Below are positions 35,912 to 44,468 of a stretch of DNA of 64,000 nt, in pieces (the first letter of the stretch is position 1; each line of letters opens with the position of its first letter). The notes under the pieces are model-generated. The model was given only the letters and a program-made list of their open reading frames with translations. It did no database searches and was not told where the DNA came from. Source of the stretch: Streptomyces pactum (GTDB lineage: Bacteria; Actinomycetota; Actinomycetes; Streptomycetales; Streptomycetaceae); the NCBI RefSeq assembly GCF_002005225.1, contig NZ_CP019724.1:8102001-8166000 (forward strand), written 5' to 3'. Made by a program: the position numbers and the translations under genes.

Positions 35912-36361
35912 TCACGAGGCGCGGCCGGCCACCGGCCGTGCGGCGCCCGCGGCGGTGCCGCCACGACGGATCAGCCCCGGCAGGGACAGGGCGCCCGGTC
36001 CGAAGAAGACCAGCAGCAGGAATCCCCAGCAGAACAGCGCCGGTGACAGGCCGCCGTTCTGCAGGGGGAAGAGGCCGTCCCGCTGATGCTCGGTGAAGTA
36101 GGCGAAGGCCATGATTCCCGAGCAGAGGAACGCCGCGCCGCGCGGCACCGCGCCGACGAGCACCAGGGAACCGGCGACCAGCTCGATCACCCCGGCGTAC
36201 CAGAACGGCCAGTCACCCGCGGGGCTCGCCCGCCGGTCCAGCAGCCCGAAGACCGTGGCGGCGCCCTCGCTGGTGAACAGCAGACCCAGGACGATGCGGA
36301 ACAGGCCGAGAACCAGGGGCTGGTGTCTGGTCAGCCGGTCGTTCAGGCGTGCGGTGCTCAT
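35912..36361 (-). CDS. DoxX family membrane protein
   Basis: 149 aa with four membrane segments. FRIVLGLLFTSEG near 22-34, FWYAGVIELVAGSLVLVG near 53-70 and FLCSGIMAFAYF are the DoxX landmarks. DoxX proteins are small respiratory-chain-associated or redox-stress membrane proteins; exact role unknown. ATG at 36361 has GAGGAG upstream. It converges with the YciI-like gene. Confidence 0.88.
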   Translation of the reverse strand: MSTARLNDRLTRHQPLVLGLFRIVLGLLFTSEGAATVFGLLDRRASPAGDWPFWYAGVIELVAGSLVLVGAVPRGAAFLCSGIMAFAYFTEHQRDGLFPLQNGGLSPALFCWGFLLLVFFGPGALSLPGLIRRGGTAAGAARPVAGRAS

Positions 36362-36505
36362 CGGTGCGCTCTCCTCGAATCGGTCGGTGCGGCCTCGGGC
36401 GACGTGGGCCGGGAGGGCGGGAGTCCTCCCGTACTACCTACGTGCGCGCGGGACGTTCGACTCAGCGGAAAGTCCCGTCCCCCGCCGCGGGCCCGCGCCC
36501 GCCTG

Positions 36506-36682
36506 TCAGATCACACGGAAGAGGTCGGCGGTGGCGTGGACGTCGGTGAGGTCCTCGACGGAGCGGAGGGTGTCACACAGGGCGTCGAGGACCGAGTCGG
36601 CCTCGGCGACCCGTGGGGCGCCGAGGGCCAAGCCGAAGACGCGGGACCCCAGCCGCTGCCTGGCGTCGTTCCAGCCACGCAT
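36506..36682 (-). CDS. Putative 58-aa protein
   Basis: ATG at 36682 with GAGGAG four bases upstream opens MRGWNDARQRLGSRVFGLAL, followed by acidic helices (EADSVLDALCDTL) and ending in TADLFRVI. G/C third-position bias is strong. A 12-codon frame (MLTDDDCGVTEE) ends immediately before it, so this may be the second half of a slightly longer gene broken by a frameshift. No family recognised. Confidence 0.45.
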   Translation of the reverse strand: MRGWNDARQRLGSRVFGLALGAPRVAEADSVLDALCDTLRSVEDLTDVHATADLFRVI

Positions 36683-36765
36683 TCACTCCTCGGTGACGCC
36701 GCAGTCGTCGTCGGTGAGCATCACGAGTCCCGATCGAGGCCCCCCGGCCCCGGAACACGCGGATT

Positions 36766-37485
36766 CTACGACCGCGGGCCCCGCCGACCCCGTCCCCGGG
36801 CCTGATCGAGCAGGTCGGCCAGGGCGGCGAGGCCGTCGGCGCGCAGGTCGAAGCGGTCCGAGGGCGCGGGTGGGTCGCCGACGGGACGGGCGACGTAGGC
36901 GGTGCGCAGGCCGAGCTCCTGTGCCGCGCGCAGATCCCAGGCGTGGGCCGCCACCATCAGGAGTCGCTCGGGCGGTCGTCCCGAAACGGAGACGGCCAGT
37001 CGGTAGACCGCCGGGTCCGGCTTGTAGGTCCGGGCGTCCTCGGCGGACAGGGCCTGGTGCCAGCGCAGTCCGGCATGGGCGTTGATGTCCAGCAGCGCCG
37101 CCCGGCTCGCGTTGGAGAGCCCGATCAGCGGGAACCGTTCGGCGAGTCGGGCGAGCCCCGCCACGGTGTCGGGCCACGGCGTGAGCCTGCGACCCGCCCG
37201 GGCCAGCGCCGCTACGGCGGCCGGGTCGCCGACTCCGACGGCATCGGCGACGAGCCGGGCGGCCTCCAGGTCGAGGAGGTCGCTCGTGAGGTAGGGGCGC
37301 ACCCCGGCGACGATGCGACGTTGCTCGCGGTCGATGTGCCGCTGCCACAGCGACAGAAGCTGTTCGACCCCGGAGTCGTCGAGAGACGGGTCGAGCGCAC
37401 GAATACCGGCGCGGATGCCGCCGGGTTCGTCGACGAGGGTGCCGAGCACGTCGAACACGACGGCATCGATCTCCGGCTCTGACAT
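36766..37485 (-). CDS. HAD superfamily hydrolase (haloacid dehalogenase type II-like)
   Basis: 239 aa. Motif I VVFDVLGTLVD (about 9-19) has the nucleophile Asp. Motif II is LSNAS with Ser/Asn, motif III Lys is in YKPDPAVYR, and motif IV is MVAAHAWDLRAAQELG. FDVLGTL and HAWD match type II haloacid dehalogenases. Substrate could be a 2-haloacid or a phosphate ester. ATG at 37485 follows AGGAGA. It is divergent from the membrane protein at 37644, with a large palindrome between. Confidence 0.85.
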   Translation of the reverse strand: MSEPEIDAVVFDVLGTLVDEPGGIRAGIRALDPSLDDSGVEQLLSLWQRHIDREQRRIVAGVRPYLTSDLLDLEAARLVADAVGVGDPAAVAALARAGRRLTPWPDTVAGLARLAERFPLIGLSNASRAALLDINAHAGLRWHQALSAEDARTYKPDPAVYRLAVSVSGRPPERLLMVAAHAWDLRAAQELGLRTAYVARPVGDPPAPSDRFDLRADGLAALADLLDQARGRGRRGPRS

Positions 37486-37548
37486 GGCGGCGTCTCCTGT
37501 GCTGAGCGGGGGCGGGAAGCTGTCTGTTGGCCGAACGCGACTGCGGAC

Positions 37549-37600
37549 CACGGGATTCCCGGGAAATGAGTACGCGTACTCAGGTCCAGGAAATCCCGTG
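37549..37600. promoter_or_regulatory. 52-bp hyphenated palindrome in the divergent promoter region
   Basis: The core TGAGTACGCGTACTCA (37567-37582) is a perfect 16-bp palindrome. Around the same centre the arms CACGGGATT and AATCCCGTG match again. In all, 21 of 26 pairs fit. It lies 63 bp before the HAD start and 43 bp before the membrane-protein start, so one regulator could control both. Confidence 0.55.
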
Positions 37601-37643
37601 CCCCGACCATGGACGCCCGGGCTTACGAGAGTTGGGGGCCGAT

Positions 37644-38411
37644 GTGGGGAAGGTCGTGGCCGGCGCGGTGGCCGTCGGGACAATCACCGGGGCGCTCGTG
37701 CTCGCCTACGCGGTGGGCGCGCCGTTGGCGACCGTACTGACGGCGGCGGCGGGAGTGCTGGCGCTGCTGTGGTTGCTGGTGCTGCTCACCCTTCCGTGGA
37801 ACATGTACTTCCGGGCGCACTCGGTGCTGGCCGAGATCACGGTCAGCCGGGAGAGGGGAATCGACGTGTCGCCCGTGCGCGACACGGAGGCGTCCCGGAT
37901 CGCCCGCATCATGCTGCGGACGGCCGTGGCGGGACACCTGGTCACCGCGGGGGCGGTGCTGGCCGTCGCGAGCGCGACGGGGGAGCGACTGGGCTACTGG
38001 ACCGCCGGGCTGTTCCTGCTCAGCACGGTTTTCCGGCCCGCGGGCGCGTGGTTCGGGCAGGTACGGCGGCGGCTCGGGACGCTGTTGCGGGATGTGACGT
38101 ACCCCCGGGACGACGTGGTGCGGCTCAAGGGCGAGGTGGACCGGGTGGCACGGGGCGCGGAGGTGCTGCAGGGAAAGGCGGAGGAGCAGTATCGCGTTCT
38201 CGCCGAACTGCGCCGCACCATGGACGCGTTGACCGCGTCGGTGTACGCCCGGGCCGATGACACCGACCGCAGGATCACCGCCCTCGGCCGGGAGTTCGAG
38301 TCCACGGTGAACCGGCTGACGACGAACGAGGAGATCATCAGCGGGGTGAGGGCGTTCCTGCGGCTGATGCGGTCGGAGGACCTGGGAACCCCGCCGGCGT
38401 CGCCCCGGTGA
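37644..38411 (+). CDS. Membrane protein with C-terminal coiled coil, function unknown
   Basis: 255 aa. Two membrane segments are near 2-50 (VAGAVAVGTITGALVLAY, LATVLTAAAGVLALLWLLVL), two more near 100-140 (AGHLVTAGAVLAVAS, WTAGLFLLSTVF), and a helical cytoplasmic tail (about 150-255) with heptad-like LKGEVDRVARGAEVLQGKAE. GTG at 37644 is chosen; TTG at 37632 could also serve. No known family. The coiled coil suggests a scaffold or sensor. Confidence 0.7.
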   Translation: MGKVVAGAVAVGTITGALVLAYAVGAPLATVLTAAAGVLALLWLLVLLTLPWNMYFRAHSVLAEITVSRERGIDVSPVRDTEASRIARIMLRTAVAGHLVTAGAVLAVASATGERLGYWTAGLFLLSTVFRPAGAWFGQVRRRLGTLLRDVTYPRDDVVRLKGEVDRVARGAEVLQGKAEEQYRVLAELRRTMDALTASVYARADDTDRRITALGREFESTVNRLTTNEEIISGVRAFLRLMRSEDLGTPPASPR

Positions 38412-38461
38412 AGGTACGCCGGCGGCAGCGAGGCCGGTGGCGCGGCGGCCGGTCCCGCCGG

Positions 38462-39421
38462 TCACCGTTGCCAGTAGCCGCGGTGCGGCAGTCGGACCCA
38501 GAGATCGGCGGGCCCGGTGACCGCGCGCGCGTCGGTCAGGCGCAGCCCGGCGAAGGAACACGAGAAGGCCACCGCGTTGTACCGGTACAGGTAGGAGGCC
38601 AGGACCTCCTCGGACGTGTCGTTCTCGTACGGTCCACCCCCCGGGTGCAGATCCCAGCCCTCGACGGACCCGTCGCGGGCGATGCTGCCCTGGTTGCCGC
38701 TCTTGGGGTTCGCGTACAGGCCGTAGCAGACGGTTCCGGCGGACAGCCGGGTCAGCACGCCCGGCATCTGCGGTGCGTACCCCCACGGCTGGGTGACGAC
38801 GCAGCCACCCGGTACGGAAGTCACTCCGACGATCCGCAAGCTCTCGTCCATGTCGTACGCGTACGGGTCCTCCAGCAGTTCGTCGATCACCTCGCTCCGC
38901 GCCGGCGTGGCTCCCAGACGGCGCACCGCCTCCGCCGCGTCGATCCCTGCCACGCAGGCCAGACCCGTGCCGTCGTAGTGGAAGGTGCCCAGTGCCTCGA
39001 CGAGCCGCCGGCCCTCCTCGGCCGCCGCACGCTCCGCGTCGGTCAGGCGCTCACCGGGCGGCACGGTGAACAGGTCCGGAGTCGGCCCTGCCAGACTCAG
39101 CCGCCCCGGTGACCAGCCGCCGAGCGACCGCCGCCACGGATCGGCCCCGGCGGCGGCCAGGGCACGCGCGTTGTCCGGCCTGCCGTTCACGACGGCCTCC
39201 CACAACGCCGTCACACCGTTCTCCAGCGCGTCCACGTCCGCGACCCGCCGGGCCAGCTCCGCCACCACCTCCGGGGAGCCGTAGTCCGCCGCCCGGTGCA
39301 GGGGGCGGCCCCCGCTCCACGTCTCCGGGTCGGCGCCCCGGTCCAGGCGACGACGGATGTCGTCGTAGTCCTTCCAGTCCCATCCCACGCCTGCCCAGCC
39401 GTCACCCTGCGTCGTCACCAT
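38462..39421 (-). CDS. Ankyrin-repeat domain protein
   Basis: 319 aa. Two or three ankyrin repeats lie at about 35-100 (GGRPLHRAADYGSPEVVAEL, GVTALWEAVVNGRPDNARAL, AAAGADP). A 200-residue C-terminal part without a known fold starts near 120 and ends in VRLPHRGYWQR. Ankyrin repeats bind proteins. Together with the SUKH protein upstream this looks like the kind of gene found in toxin-immunity or polymorphic toxin loci, although no toxin is in view. ATG at 39421 follows GGAGGGGG. Confidence 0.8.
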   Translation of the reverse strand: MVTTQGDGWAGVGWDWKDYDDIRRRLDRGADPETWSGGRPLHRAADYGSPEVVAELARRVADVDALENGVTALWEAVVNGRPDNARALAAAGADPWRRSLGGWSPGRLSLAGPTPDLFTVPPGERLTDAERAAAEEGRRLVEALGTFHYDGTGLACVAGIDAAEAVRRLGATPARSEVIDELLEDPYAYDMDESLRIVGVTSVPGGCVVTQPWGYAPQMPGVLTRLSAGTVCYGLYANPKSGNQGSIARDGSVEGWDLHPGGGPYENDTSEEVLASYLYRYNAVAFSCSFAGLRLTDARAVTGPADLWVRLPHRGYWQR

Positions 39422-39563
39422 GCCCCCTCCAGCACCGGTCCGAGGGCCGCACCCGAGCCCTCCCACCCCACACACTCGCAGACAGGTCTGACAACGCCCC
39501 TCCGCACCGCTTCGCCGAGGCCACGGTCGGAGCGCTCTCCGGCCACGGCGGTGACGGGAGCGG

Positions 39564-40967
39564 CTATGGCACGGGGCCGAGGTCGCCCCGGAGGAGGGTG
39601 CGGATGATCTGGGGCCGGCCCCAGAGGGCCAGGAGTTCGTTGACGACGGCCCCGACGGGCACCACGTCCTCGTCACCGTGCACCTTGACGGCGGCGGCCG
39701 ACAGACCCCGTGGCACGGCTCCCGCGTCGAGAAGGACGCGCCATTCCTCCGGGCCGACCTCCAGGTACTCCAGTGCGGTGAGTCCGGCGATCTCCAGCGG
39801 ATCCGTGAGCGTACCGGGATAGGCGGCGAGCGTCCGCAGCCGGGGCAGTCCGACGACCGGGGCGAGGCTGAGCGGCTCGGCGTCCCACACGCCGATGGAC
39901 AGCACCTCCAGACCGGGGTGCGCGGCGGCCTCGATGCTGGGCAGGCTGCGGACGTTGACGTGGGCGACGGCCGGCGGCCGGTCTTCGCGGGCGCCGCCAC
40001 GGGGGTCGCCGAGCCGGCCCGTCACGAGGTCGGTGAGCGAGTCCGCGACCAGTGCGGCGCCGATGTTCTCCTCGTGGCCGATCATGATGATCTGCCCGAT
40101 GTGTCCGCGCGGGGCGGGCGTCAGGTCGACCGCCAGCCGGTCGCCGCCGCCGTTGTCCCCGAAAACGATCCAGCCGGGTGAACCGACCAGGCCCTGGACC
40201 GCGGCGTCGGGCGGGGTGACGACCGCCTCCTTCGCCGCGAACGTCCAGGAACAGTGGCGTGACGACGCGTCGGCTATGTACAGGCCGTCCAGCGGGAAGA
40301 GTTCGCAGCCGACCGCGGCGCACTCCCGTGCCGGTGCCTCATGGTCGTCGCCCCAGTCCTCCCACAGCGACCGTGTCACCCGGTAGAGCGCCTTGAGCTC
40401 CTCGGGCAGGGCGACGCCGAGACGTGCTTCCGCGGCCGCCATCTCCGTCTCGGACGCGCCGATGGCGTCGGGCAACCGCTCACGCAGTGTCCGCTCCAGC
40501 AGGGCGGGGTCCGCCGAAGCGGCCGCCACCGCCCCGGGCACGGGCTCGGGCAGACAGCGCCAAGGCTGCGGAACGGCGCCCTCGACCAGCAGGAGCGCGC
40601 CCGGATGCGGGCCGAGGCCCGACTCCACGGCGGGGCTGCGCGCCAGCAGGCGGATCGCCGCCTCCCCGGTCGGCGTGATCTTCGTCGTGAACGAGATGTC
40701 GTCGAGTCCGGCGTCCGCGAGCGCGTCACGCACACGCTCCACCGCCTCGGTCTCGGCCCGCGTGTCCGCCGCCGGCGCGGTCCGCCCGCTCGGGAGCGCC
40801 CGTCGTCGCAGAGGCAGACTCCAGCCGTGCAGACCGATGCGTCCCGTCACCCGCAGGGGTGAGGAAGCGGTCGCTTCCCGGGTGCTGCCGTCCCGCAGCA
40901 GCCGCAGCACGGGCTCCCAGGTCGAGAAGTCGTGCAACGAACTCGGGGAAAGGGTCCGGTCAACCAT
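39564..40967 (-). CDS. SMI1/KNR4 (SUKH) domain protein with LRR-like C-terminus
   Basis: 467 aa. Residues about 165-320 hold a SUKH-1 fold: EMAAAEARLGVALPEELKAL, then YRVTRSLW, LFPLDGLY, WIVFGDNGGGDRLAVDLTP. The last 140 residues read like irregular leucine-rich strands (LPSIEAAAHPGLEVLSIGVW, LPRLRTLAAYPGT, LTALEYLEVGPEEW). SUKH proteins are widespread immunity proteins against contact-delivered nucleases and similar toxins. It is 142 bp upstream of the ankyrin gene on the same strand and could be co-transcribed. Confidence 0.82.
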   Translation of the reverse strand: MVDRTLSPSSLHDFSTWEPVLRLLRDGSTREATASSPLRVTGRIGLHGWSLPLRRRALPSGRTAPAADTRAETEAVERVRDALADAGLDDISFTTKITPTGEAAIRLLARSPAVESGLGPHPGALLLVEGAVPQPWRCLPEPVPGAVAAASADPALLERTLRERLPDAIGASETEMAAAEARLGVALPEELKALYRVTRSLWEDWGDDHEAPARECAAVGCELFPLDGLYIADASSRHCSWTFAAKEAVVTPPDAAVQGLVGSPGWIVFGDNGGGDRLAVDLTPAPRGHIGQIIMIGHEENIGAALVADSLTDLVTGRLGDPRGGAREDRPPAVAHVNVRSLPSIEAAAHPGLEVLSIGVWDAEPLSLAPVVGLPRLRTLAAYPGTLTDPLEIAGLTALEYLEVGPEEWRVLLDAGAVPRGLSAAAVKVHGDEDVVPVGAVVNELLALWGRPQIIRTLLRGDLGPVP

Positions 40968-41025
40968 GCGCAGACCGTACGCGGGGCCACCGACATCGAA
41001 GCGCCAGGGCCCGCCGCGCGCACCC

Positions 41026-42192
41026 TCACTCCTCCCGCAGGCGCATCACCAGGTCGCGCGGCAGCCCGTGGGTGTCGTGCAGGTAATGGAAGTCGTCATC
41101 CCCGAGAGGACCCCGGAACCGGAGCCGGGCCAGCACCTTCCGGCCGCGCTCCATGAGCCGGCCGAACCGGTCTTCCTCCTCCACCAGCAGCCGACGCACG
41201 TGGCCGGGGTCGCCCTCCTGCCGGAAGCGGTCGAGGGTGTGCGAGACCAACTCGTCCGGCAGGTCTCCGAGACTGCGCGACGGATCGTCCCGCCACAGCA
41301 CGGTGAGCACCCGCCGTACCAGGCGGCGCAACACGTAACCCCGTCCGGTGCTGGCGGGGAGGACCCCGTCGCCGACGACCACGACGGCCGAGCGGAGGTG
41401 GTCGTGGACCAGGCGGAGTGACGGTTCGTCCAGTGGCCACAGGGACGGCACGACACGCCGCCAGGGCTCGAAGACATCGCACTCGAACACCGACGACTTG
41501 CCCTGCAGCAGTGAGGCGAGGCGCTCGAGGCCGAGCCCGGTGTCGACGTTGCGCTGGGGGAGCGGCACGAGGCGGCCGTCGTCGAGTCGGCGATGGTGCA
41601 TCATCACGTGGTTCCACACCTCCACCCAGCGCTCGTCGCGGGTGGGTGTCGACCGGGGCGGGGTGTCACCGGTCCACAGGAAGATCTCCGAGTCGGGCCC
41701 ACACGGGCCGACCGGCCCGTTCGACCACCAGTTGTCCTCCACCGTGAGCTCCACGGGAACCCCGTGCTCCTGCCACCGGCGCAGGGAAGCGGTGTCCGGT
41801 CCGACCTGGTCACCACCGCCGTACACGGTGGCGTGCAGCAGGCCCGGATCGACCCCCAGCCCCTCGGTGAGCAGCCGGTAGCCCCAGTCGAGACTCCGCG
41901 AGCCCCCGTAGTCGCCCAGCGACCAGGTGCCCAGCATCTCGAAGACCGTCAGGTGCGTACTGTCGCCGACCTCGTCCAGGTCCGTGGTGCGCAGACAGCG
42001 CTGTACGTTGACCAGCCGCCGGCCCAGTGGGTGTGGGCGGCCCTCCAGATACGGGGTGATCGGATGCATGCCGGAGGTGGTGAACAGCACGGTGTCGCCG
42101 GGTGGCGGCAGCAGTGTCGAACCGCTGATCCGGCGATGACCGAGTTCCTCGTAGTACTCGACGAACGTGCGGACGATGCGCTCCGTGTCCAT
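41026..42192 (-). CDS. Truncated alanyl-tRNA synthetase paralogue (catalytic and tRNA-recognition core only)
   Basis: 388 aa against about 890 for housekeeping AlaRS. It keeps class II motifs: FTTSGMHPITPYLEG (motif 1 region), VNVQRCLRTTDLDEVG, a TVFEMLGTWSLGDYG motif 2 region, GPCGPDSEIF, and GLGLERL (motif 3), plus GRGYVLRRLVRR at the start of the tRNA-binding part. The editing domain and C-Ala domain are absent. It could charge an alternative carrier, act in resistance to an AlaRS inhibitor, or be a regulatory paralogue. ATG at 42192 follows GGAG. Neighbours give no clue. Confidence 0.85.
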   Translation of the reverse strand: MDTERIVRTFVEYYEELGHRRISGSTLLPPPGDTVLFTTSGMHPITPYLEGRPHPLGRRLVNVQRCLRTTDLDEVGDSTHLTVFEMLGTWSLGDYGGSRSLDWGYRLLTEGLGVDPGLLHATVYGGGDQVGPDTASLRRWQEHGVPVELTVEDNWWSNGPVGPCGPDSEIFLWTGDTPPRSTPTRDERWVEVWNHVMMHHRRLDDGRLVPLPQRNVDTGLGLERLASLLQGKSSVFECDVFEPWRRVVPSLWPLDEPSLRLVHDHLRSAVVVVGDGVLPASTGRGYVLRRLVRRVLTVLWRDDPSRSLGDLPDELVSHTLDRFRQEGDPGHVRRLLVEEEDRFGRLMERGRKVLARLRFRGPLGDDDFHYLHDTHGLPRDLVMRLREE

Positions 42193-42566
42193 GAGGGTGA
42201 CTCCTTCGCGTAGCGGTGGGAGAGGCACCGGAGAGCGGACCGCGTGGTCGTCACACTGGAGCGAGGGCGTCGGAACGCCACGGGACCACCGGCGGGCCGT
42301 TTCCGGTCGCCGGTGGGGGAGGGGAGAAGGTCAGGCGGCGGCAACCGGCGAGCTGGTCGCTCGCGCGGTCGCGAAGACGCTTCGGCCGATGACGTTCATG
42401 CCGAGGAAGATAACGTGTTCCGCCCACCCCGGGCACTTGAATATCGCGCCCTCGGACGGTCCAGGACCGCCCCCGCTTCCGCGATGCGCCTTCGGCGGCC
42501 GAGCCCTCGGGCCGGCGCTCCACGGCCGGCGCGCCGCCCTCCGACACCCGGGCGGAACCCCGACTT
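42193..42566. other. Intergenic region without a supported gene
   Basis: 374 bases between the AlaRS-like gene and the ArsR operator. Minus-strand frames run through it; one ends in GMNVIGRSVFATARATSSPV at 42331 with Streptomyces-like codons but without a usable start or ribosome site. It probably holds the promoter of the AlaRS-like gene. Confidence 0.35.
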
Positions 42567-42592
42567 GATAGGCAAGCGGATGCTTGCCTATC
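42567..42592. promoter_or_regulatory. ArsR-type operator
   Basis: GATAGGCAAGC-GGAT-GCTTGCCTATC is a perfect 11-bp inverted repeat ending 8 bases before the ArsR GTG start. It is placed so that the regulator would block its own promoter. Confidence 0.65.
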
Positions 42593-42600
42593 CTGTGGTC

Positions 42601-42915
42601 GTGGCCGACGACCTTTTCAAAGCCTTGGCCGACCGGACCCGCCGCACCATCCTCGACGAGCTTGCCGAGAAGTCCGGACAGACACTGTTCGAGATCTGTT
42701 CGCGACTGAGCATGAAGCACCGGCTCGGCATCTCGCGTCAGGCGGTCTCCCAGCACCTGGCCGTGCTGGAGGCCGCCGGGCTGGTCGAGACCCGGCGGGA
42801 GGGCCGCTACAAGTTCCACGAGCTGAACACGGCCCCGCTGCGGCAAATCACCGAGCGATGGCTCGTGCCCGACACCATGCCCGACACCTCCGCACCGGAA
42901 GAGAGCACCCCGTGA
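42601..42915 (+). CDS. ArsR family winged-helix repressor
   Basis: 104 aa. LFKALADRTRRTILDELAEK, ISRQAVSQHLAVLEAAGLVE and TRREGRYKFHELN make a complete ArsR winged helix, without metal-binding cysteines. It is of the kind that senses organic ligands or stress and controls a neighbouring VOC or START gene. GTG at 42601 is preferred. An in-frame ATG at 42580 lies inside the operator. It ends with a GTGA overlap onto the VOC gene. Confidence 0.85.
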   Translation: MADDLFKALADRTRRTILDELAEKSGQTLFEICSRLSMKHRLGISRQAVSQHLAVLEAAGLVETRREGRYKFHELNTAPLRQITERWLVPDTMPDTSAPEESTP

Positions 42916-43304
42916 AGATCCATCTGACCAGCGTTTTCGTCGAGGACCAGGCCAAGGCTCTGCACTTCTACACCGAGATTCTCGGTTTCGTGAAGAAGCA
43001 CGACGTGCCGGTGGGGGAGCGGGACCGGTGGCTGACCGTCGTGTCGCCCGACGAGCCCGACGGCACCGAACTCCTCCTGGAGCCCGCCGGCCACCCGGCC
43101 GTCAAGGCCTACCGCGACGCGCTCGTCGAGGACGGCATCCCGCTGGCCCAGTTCGCCGTCGACGACGTGCGGGCGGAGTACGAGCGCCTGCGCGGCCTGG
43201 GCGTTCACTTCACCCAGGAACCCCTGGAAATGGGCCCCGTCACCACCGCCGTCCTCGACGACACCTGCGGCAACCTCATCCAGATCGCGACGCAGCCGCG
43301 GTGA
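42912..43304 (+). CDS. VOC family (glyoxalase/bleomycin-resistance-like) protein
   Basis: 130 aa with two beta-alpha-beta-beta-beta modules: IHLTSVFVEDQAKALHFYTE, LGFVKKHDVP, then PLAQFAVDDVRAEYERLRGL and VLDDTCGNLIQIA. The metal-site positions (His near 3, Glu in ELLLEP, Glu in EPLEMG) look partly kept. It is a small-molecule lyase, dioxygenase or binding protein, translationally coupled to the ArsR regulator and probably its only target. Confidence 0.87.
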   Translation: MKIHLTSVFVEDQAKALHFYTEILGFVKKHDVPVGERDRWLTVVSPDEPDGTELLLEPAGHPAVKAYRDALVEDGIPLAQFAVDDVRAEYERLRGLGVHFTQEPLEMGPVTTAVLDDTCGNLIQIATQPR

Positions 43305-43587
43305 GTGGGCTGCCGGCCGGGTCTCTTCCCTCCGTACCGGGTCTCTGATCAGGCGGCCCGAGTCGCCTCGTGCGCGTCGTGCGGGCAGTCGAACGGGATG
43401 CCCTGGTCGAGTACGGCGAGTGCGTCTCCGGAGGGAAGGCCAACCCAGTTGATCTGGAAACCAGCCCCTGTTTCCGGTCGGTTCGAGTTCGGTATGCCCT
43501 GTTGCGAGGCGAATGAGAGACTTGGACTGTCCGCCTTCTCAGGCGCCGCCGCGAGGACCGGCGGATCGGATGGCCCGGGAGTGGTCG

Positions 43588-44418
43588 ATGTTCCGCAAGC
43601 GTCCCGCACCCGACGGTGAAGAGCTGCTGGCCCGGCTGGCATCGCTCACCACTCAGGCACGGGAGCTCGCTGAGCTGCGCCGGTCCCAGGTGGAGCTGGC
43701 GATCGCGCTCCAACGTGACATGCTCCCCGCGGACCTGCCCGCGGTACCCGGGTTCCACCTGGCCGCCTGCTATTCGCCCGCGTACGCCGGACTCAACGTG
43801 GGCGGTGACTGGTACGACGCCTTCGTGCTCCCCGACGGCCGTCTCGGCCTCTCCGTCGGAGACGTCCAGGGCCACGCCATCGACGCGGCGGCCTTCATGG
43901 GGCAGATCCGCGTGGGCCTGCGCGCCCTCGCCTCCGTGACGAGTGAGCCCGGCGACCTGCTCGCCCGTACCAACGACCTTCTCCTCACCCTGGACAAGGA
44001 CCTCTTCGCCACCTGCACCTTCATGCGCTTCGACCCTGTCACCGGCGTCCTGGAGAGCGCGCGGGCCGGACACGTCCCCTGCGTGTGGGCCACGGCGGAC
44101 GGCAAGGCGGAGGTCTCCGAGGACGAAGGGGGGCCACCGCTGGGCGTCCTGGAGGGGGCCGAGTATCCCGTGACCCGGTACCGGCTCACGACGGGCGGGG
44201 TCTTCGTGCTGCTCACGGACGGCGTGGTGGAGGGGCCTTCCCTGAGCGTCGACGAAGGGCTCGAAAGGGTCGTGCGGCTGGCGGGCGTCGCCGCCGTCGC
44301 CGGAATGGACGCGCACTCGCTCGCGGCCGCCGTGCTCAAGAACGCCGAGCTGGTGGGACACGAGGACGACGCGGCCGTGCTCGTCGTCGGCCACGACGGG
44401 CGTGCTGTTACGCCGTAG
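43588..44418 (+). CDS. PP2C-family (SpoIIE-type) serine phosphatase
   Basis: 276 aa. A short helical lead (about 10-40) contains ELAIALQRDMLP-like residues typical of the linker in RsbU-like enzymes. The phosphatase domain has metal Asp residues in GGDWYDAF, SVGDVQGHA, LLTDGVVE and HEDDAAVLVV. It would dephosphorylate an anti-sigma antagonist in stress or developmental sigma control. GGGAG six bases before ATG 43588 is the best start; the frame is open from 43513. It has no sensor domain, so a partner such as the next gene may sense the signal. Confidence 0.85.
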   Translation: MFRKRPAPDGEELLARLASLTTQARELAELRRSQVELAIALQRDMLPADLPAVPGFHLAACYSPAYAGLNVGGDWYDAFVLPDGRLGLSVGDVQGHAIDAAAFMGQIRVGLRALASVTSEPGDLLARTNDLLLTLDKDLFATCTFMRFDPVTGVLESARAGHVPCVWATADGKAEVSEDEGGPPLGVLEGAEYPVTRYRLTTGGVFVLLTDGVVEGPSLSVDEGLERVVRLAGVAAVAGMDAHSLAAAVLKNAELVGHEDDAAVLVVGHDGRAVTP

Positions 44419-44468
44419 GGCGGGACGACGCACGGCTCACCTCGCTGATGCGCCGGCGCCGGTGTCTG

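Noticed and set aside
42331..42396. Possible small peptide ending in NVIGRSVFATARATSSPVAAA upstream of the AlaRS-like gene
   Set aside because: Codon use is suggestive, but there is no start codon with a ribosome site and no known family.
43349..43642. Minus-strand frame in front of the phosphatase gene (ends DCPHDAHEATRAA)
   Set aside because: Overlaps the phosphatase start, has no ribosome site, and the faint DUF397-like look is too weak.
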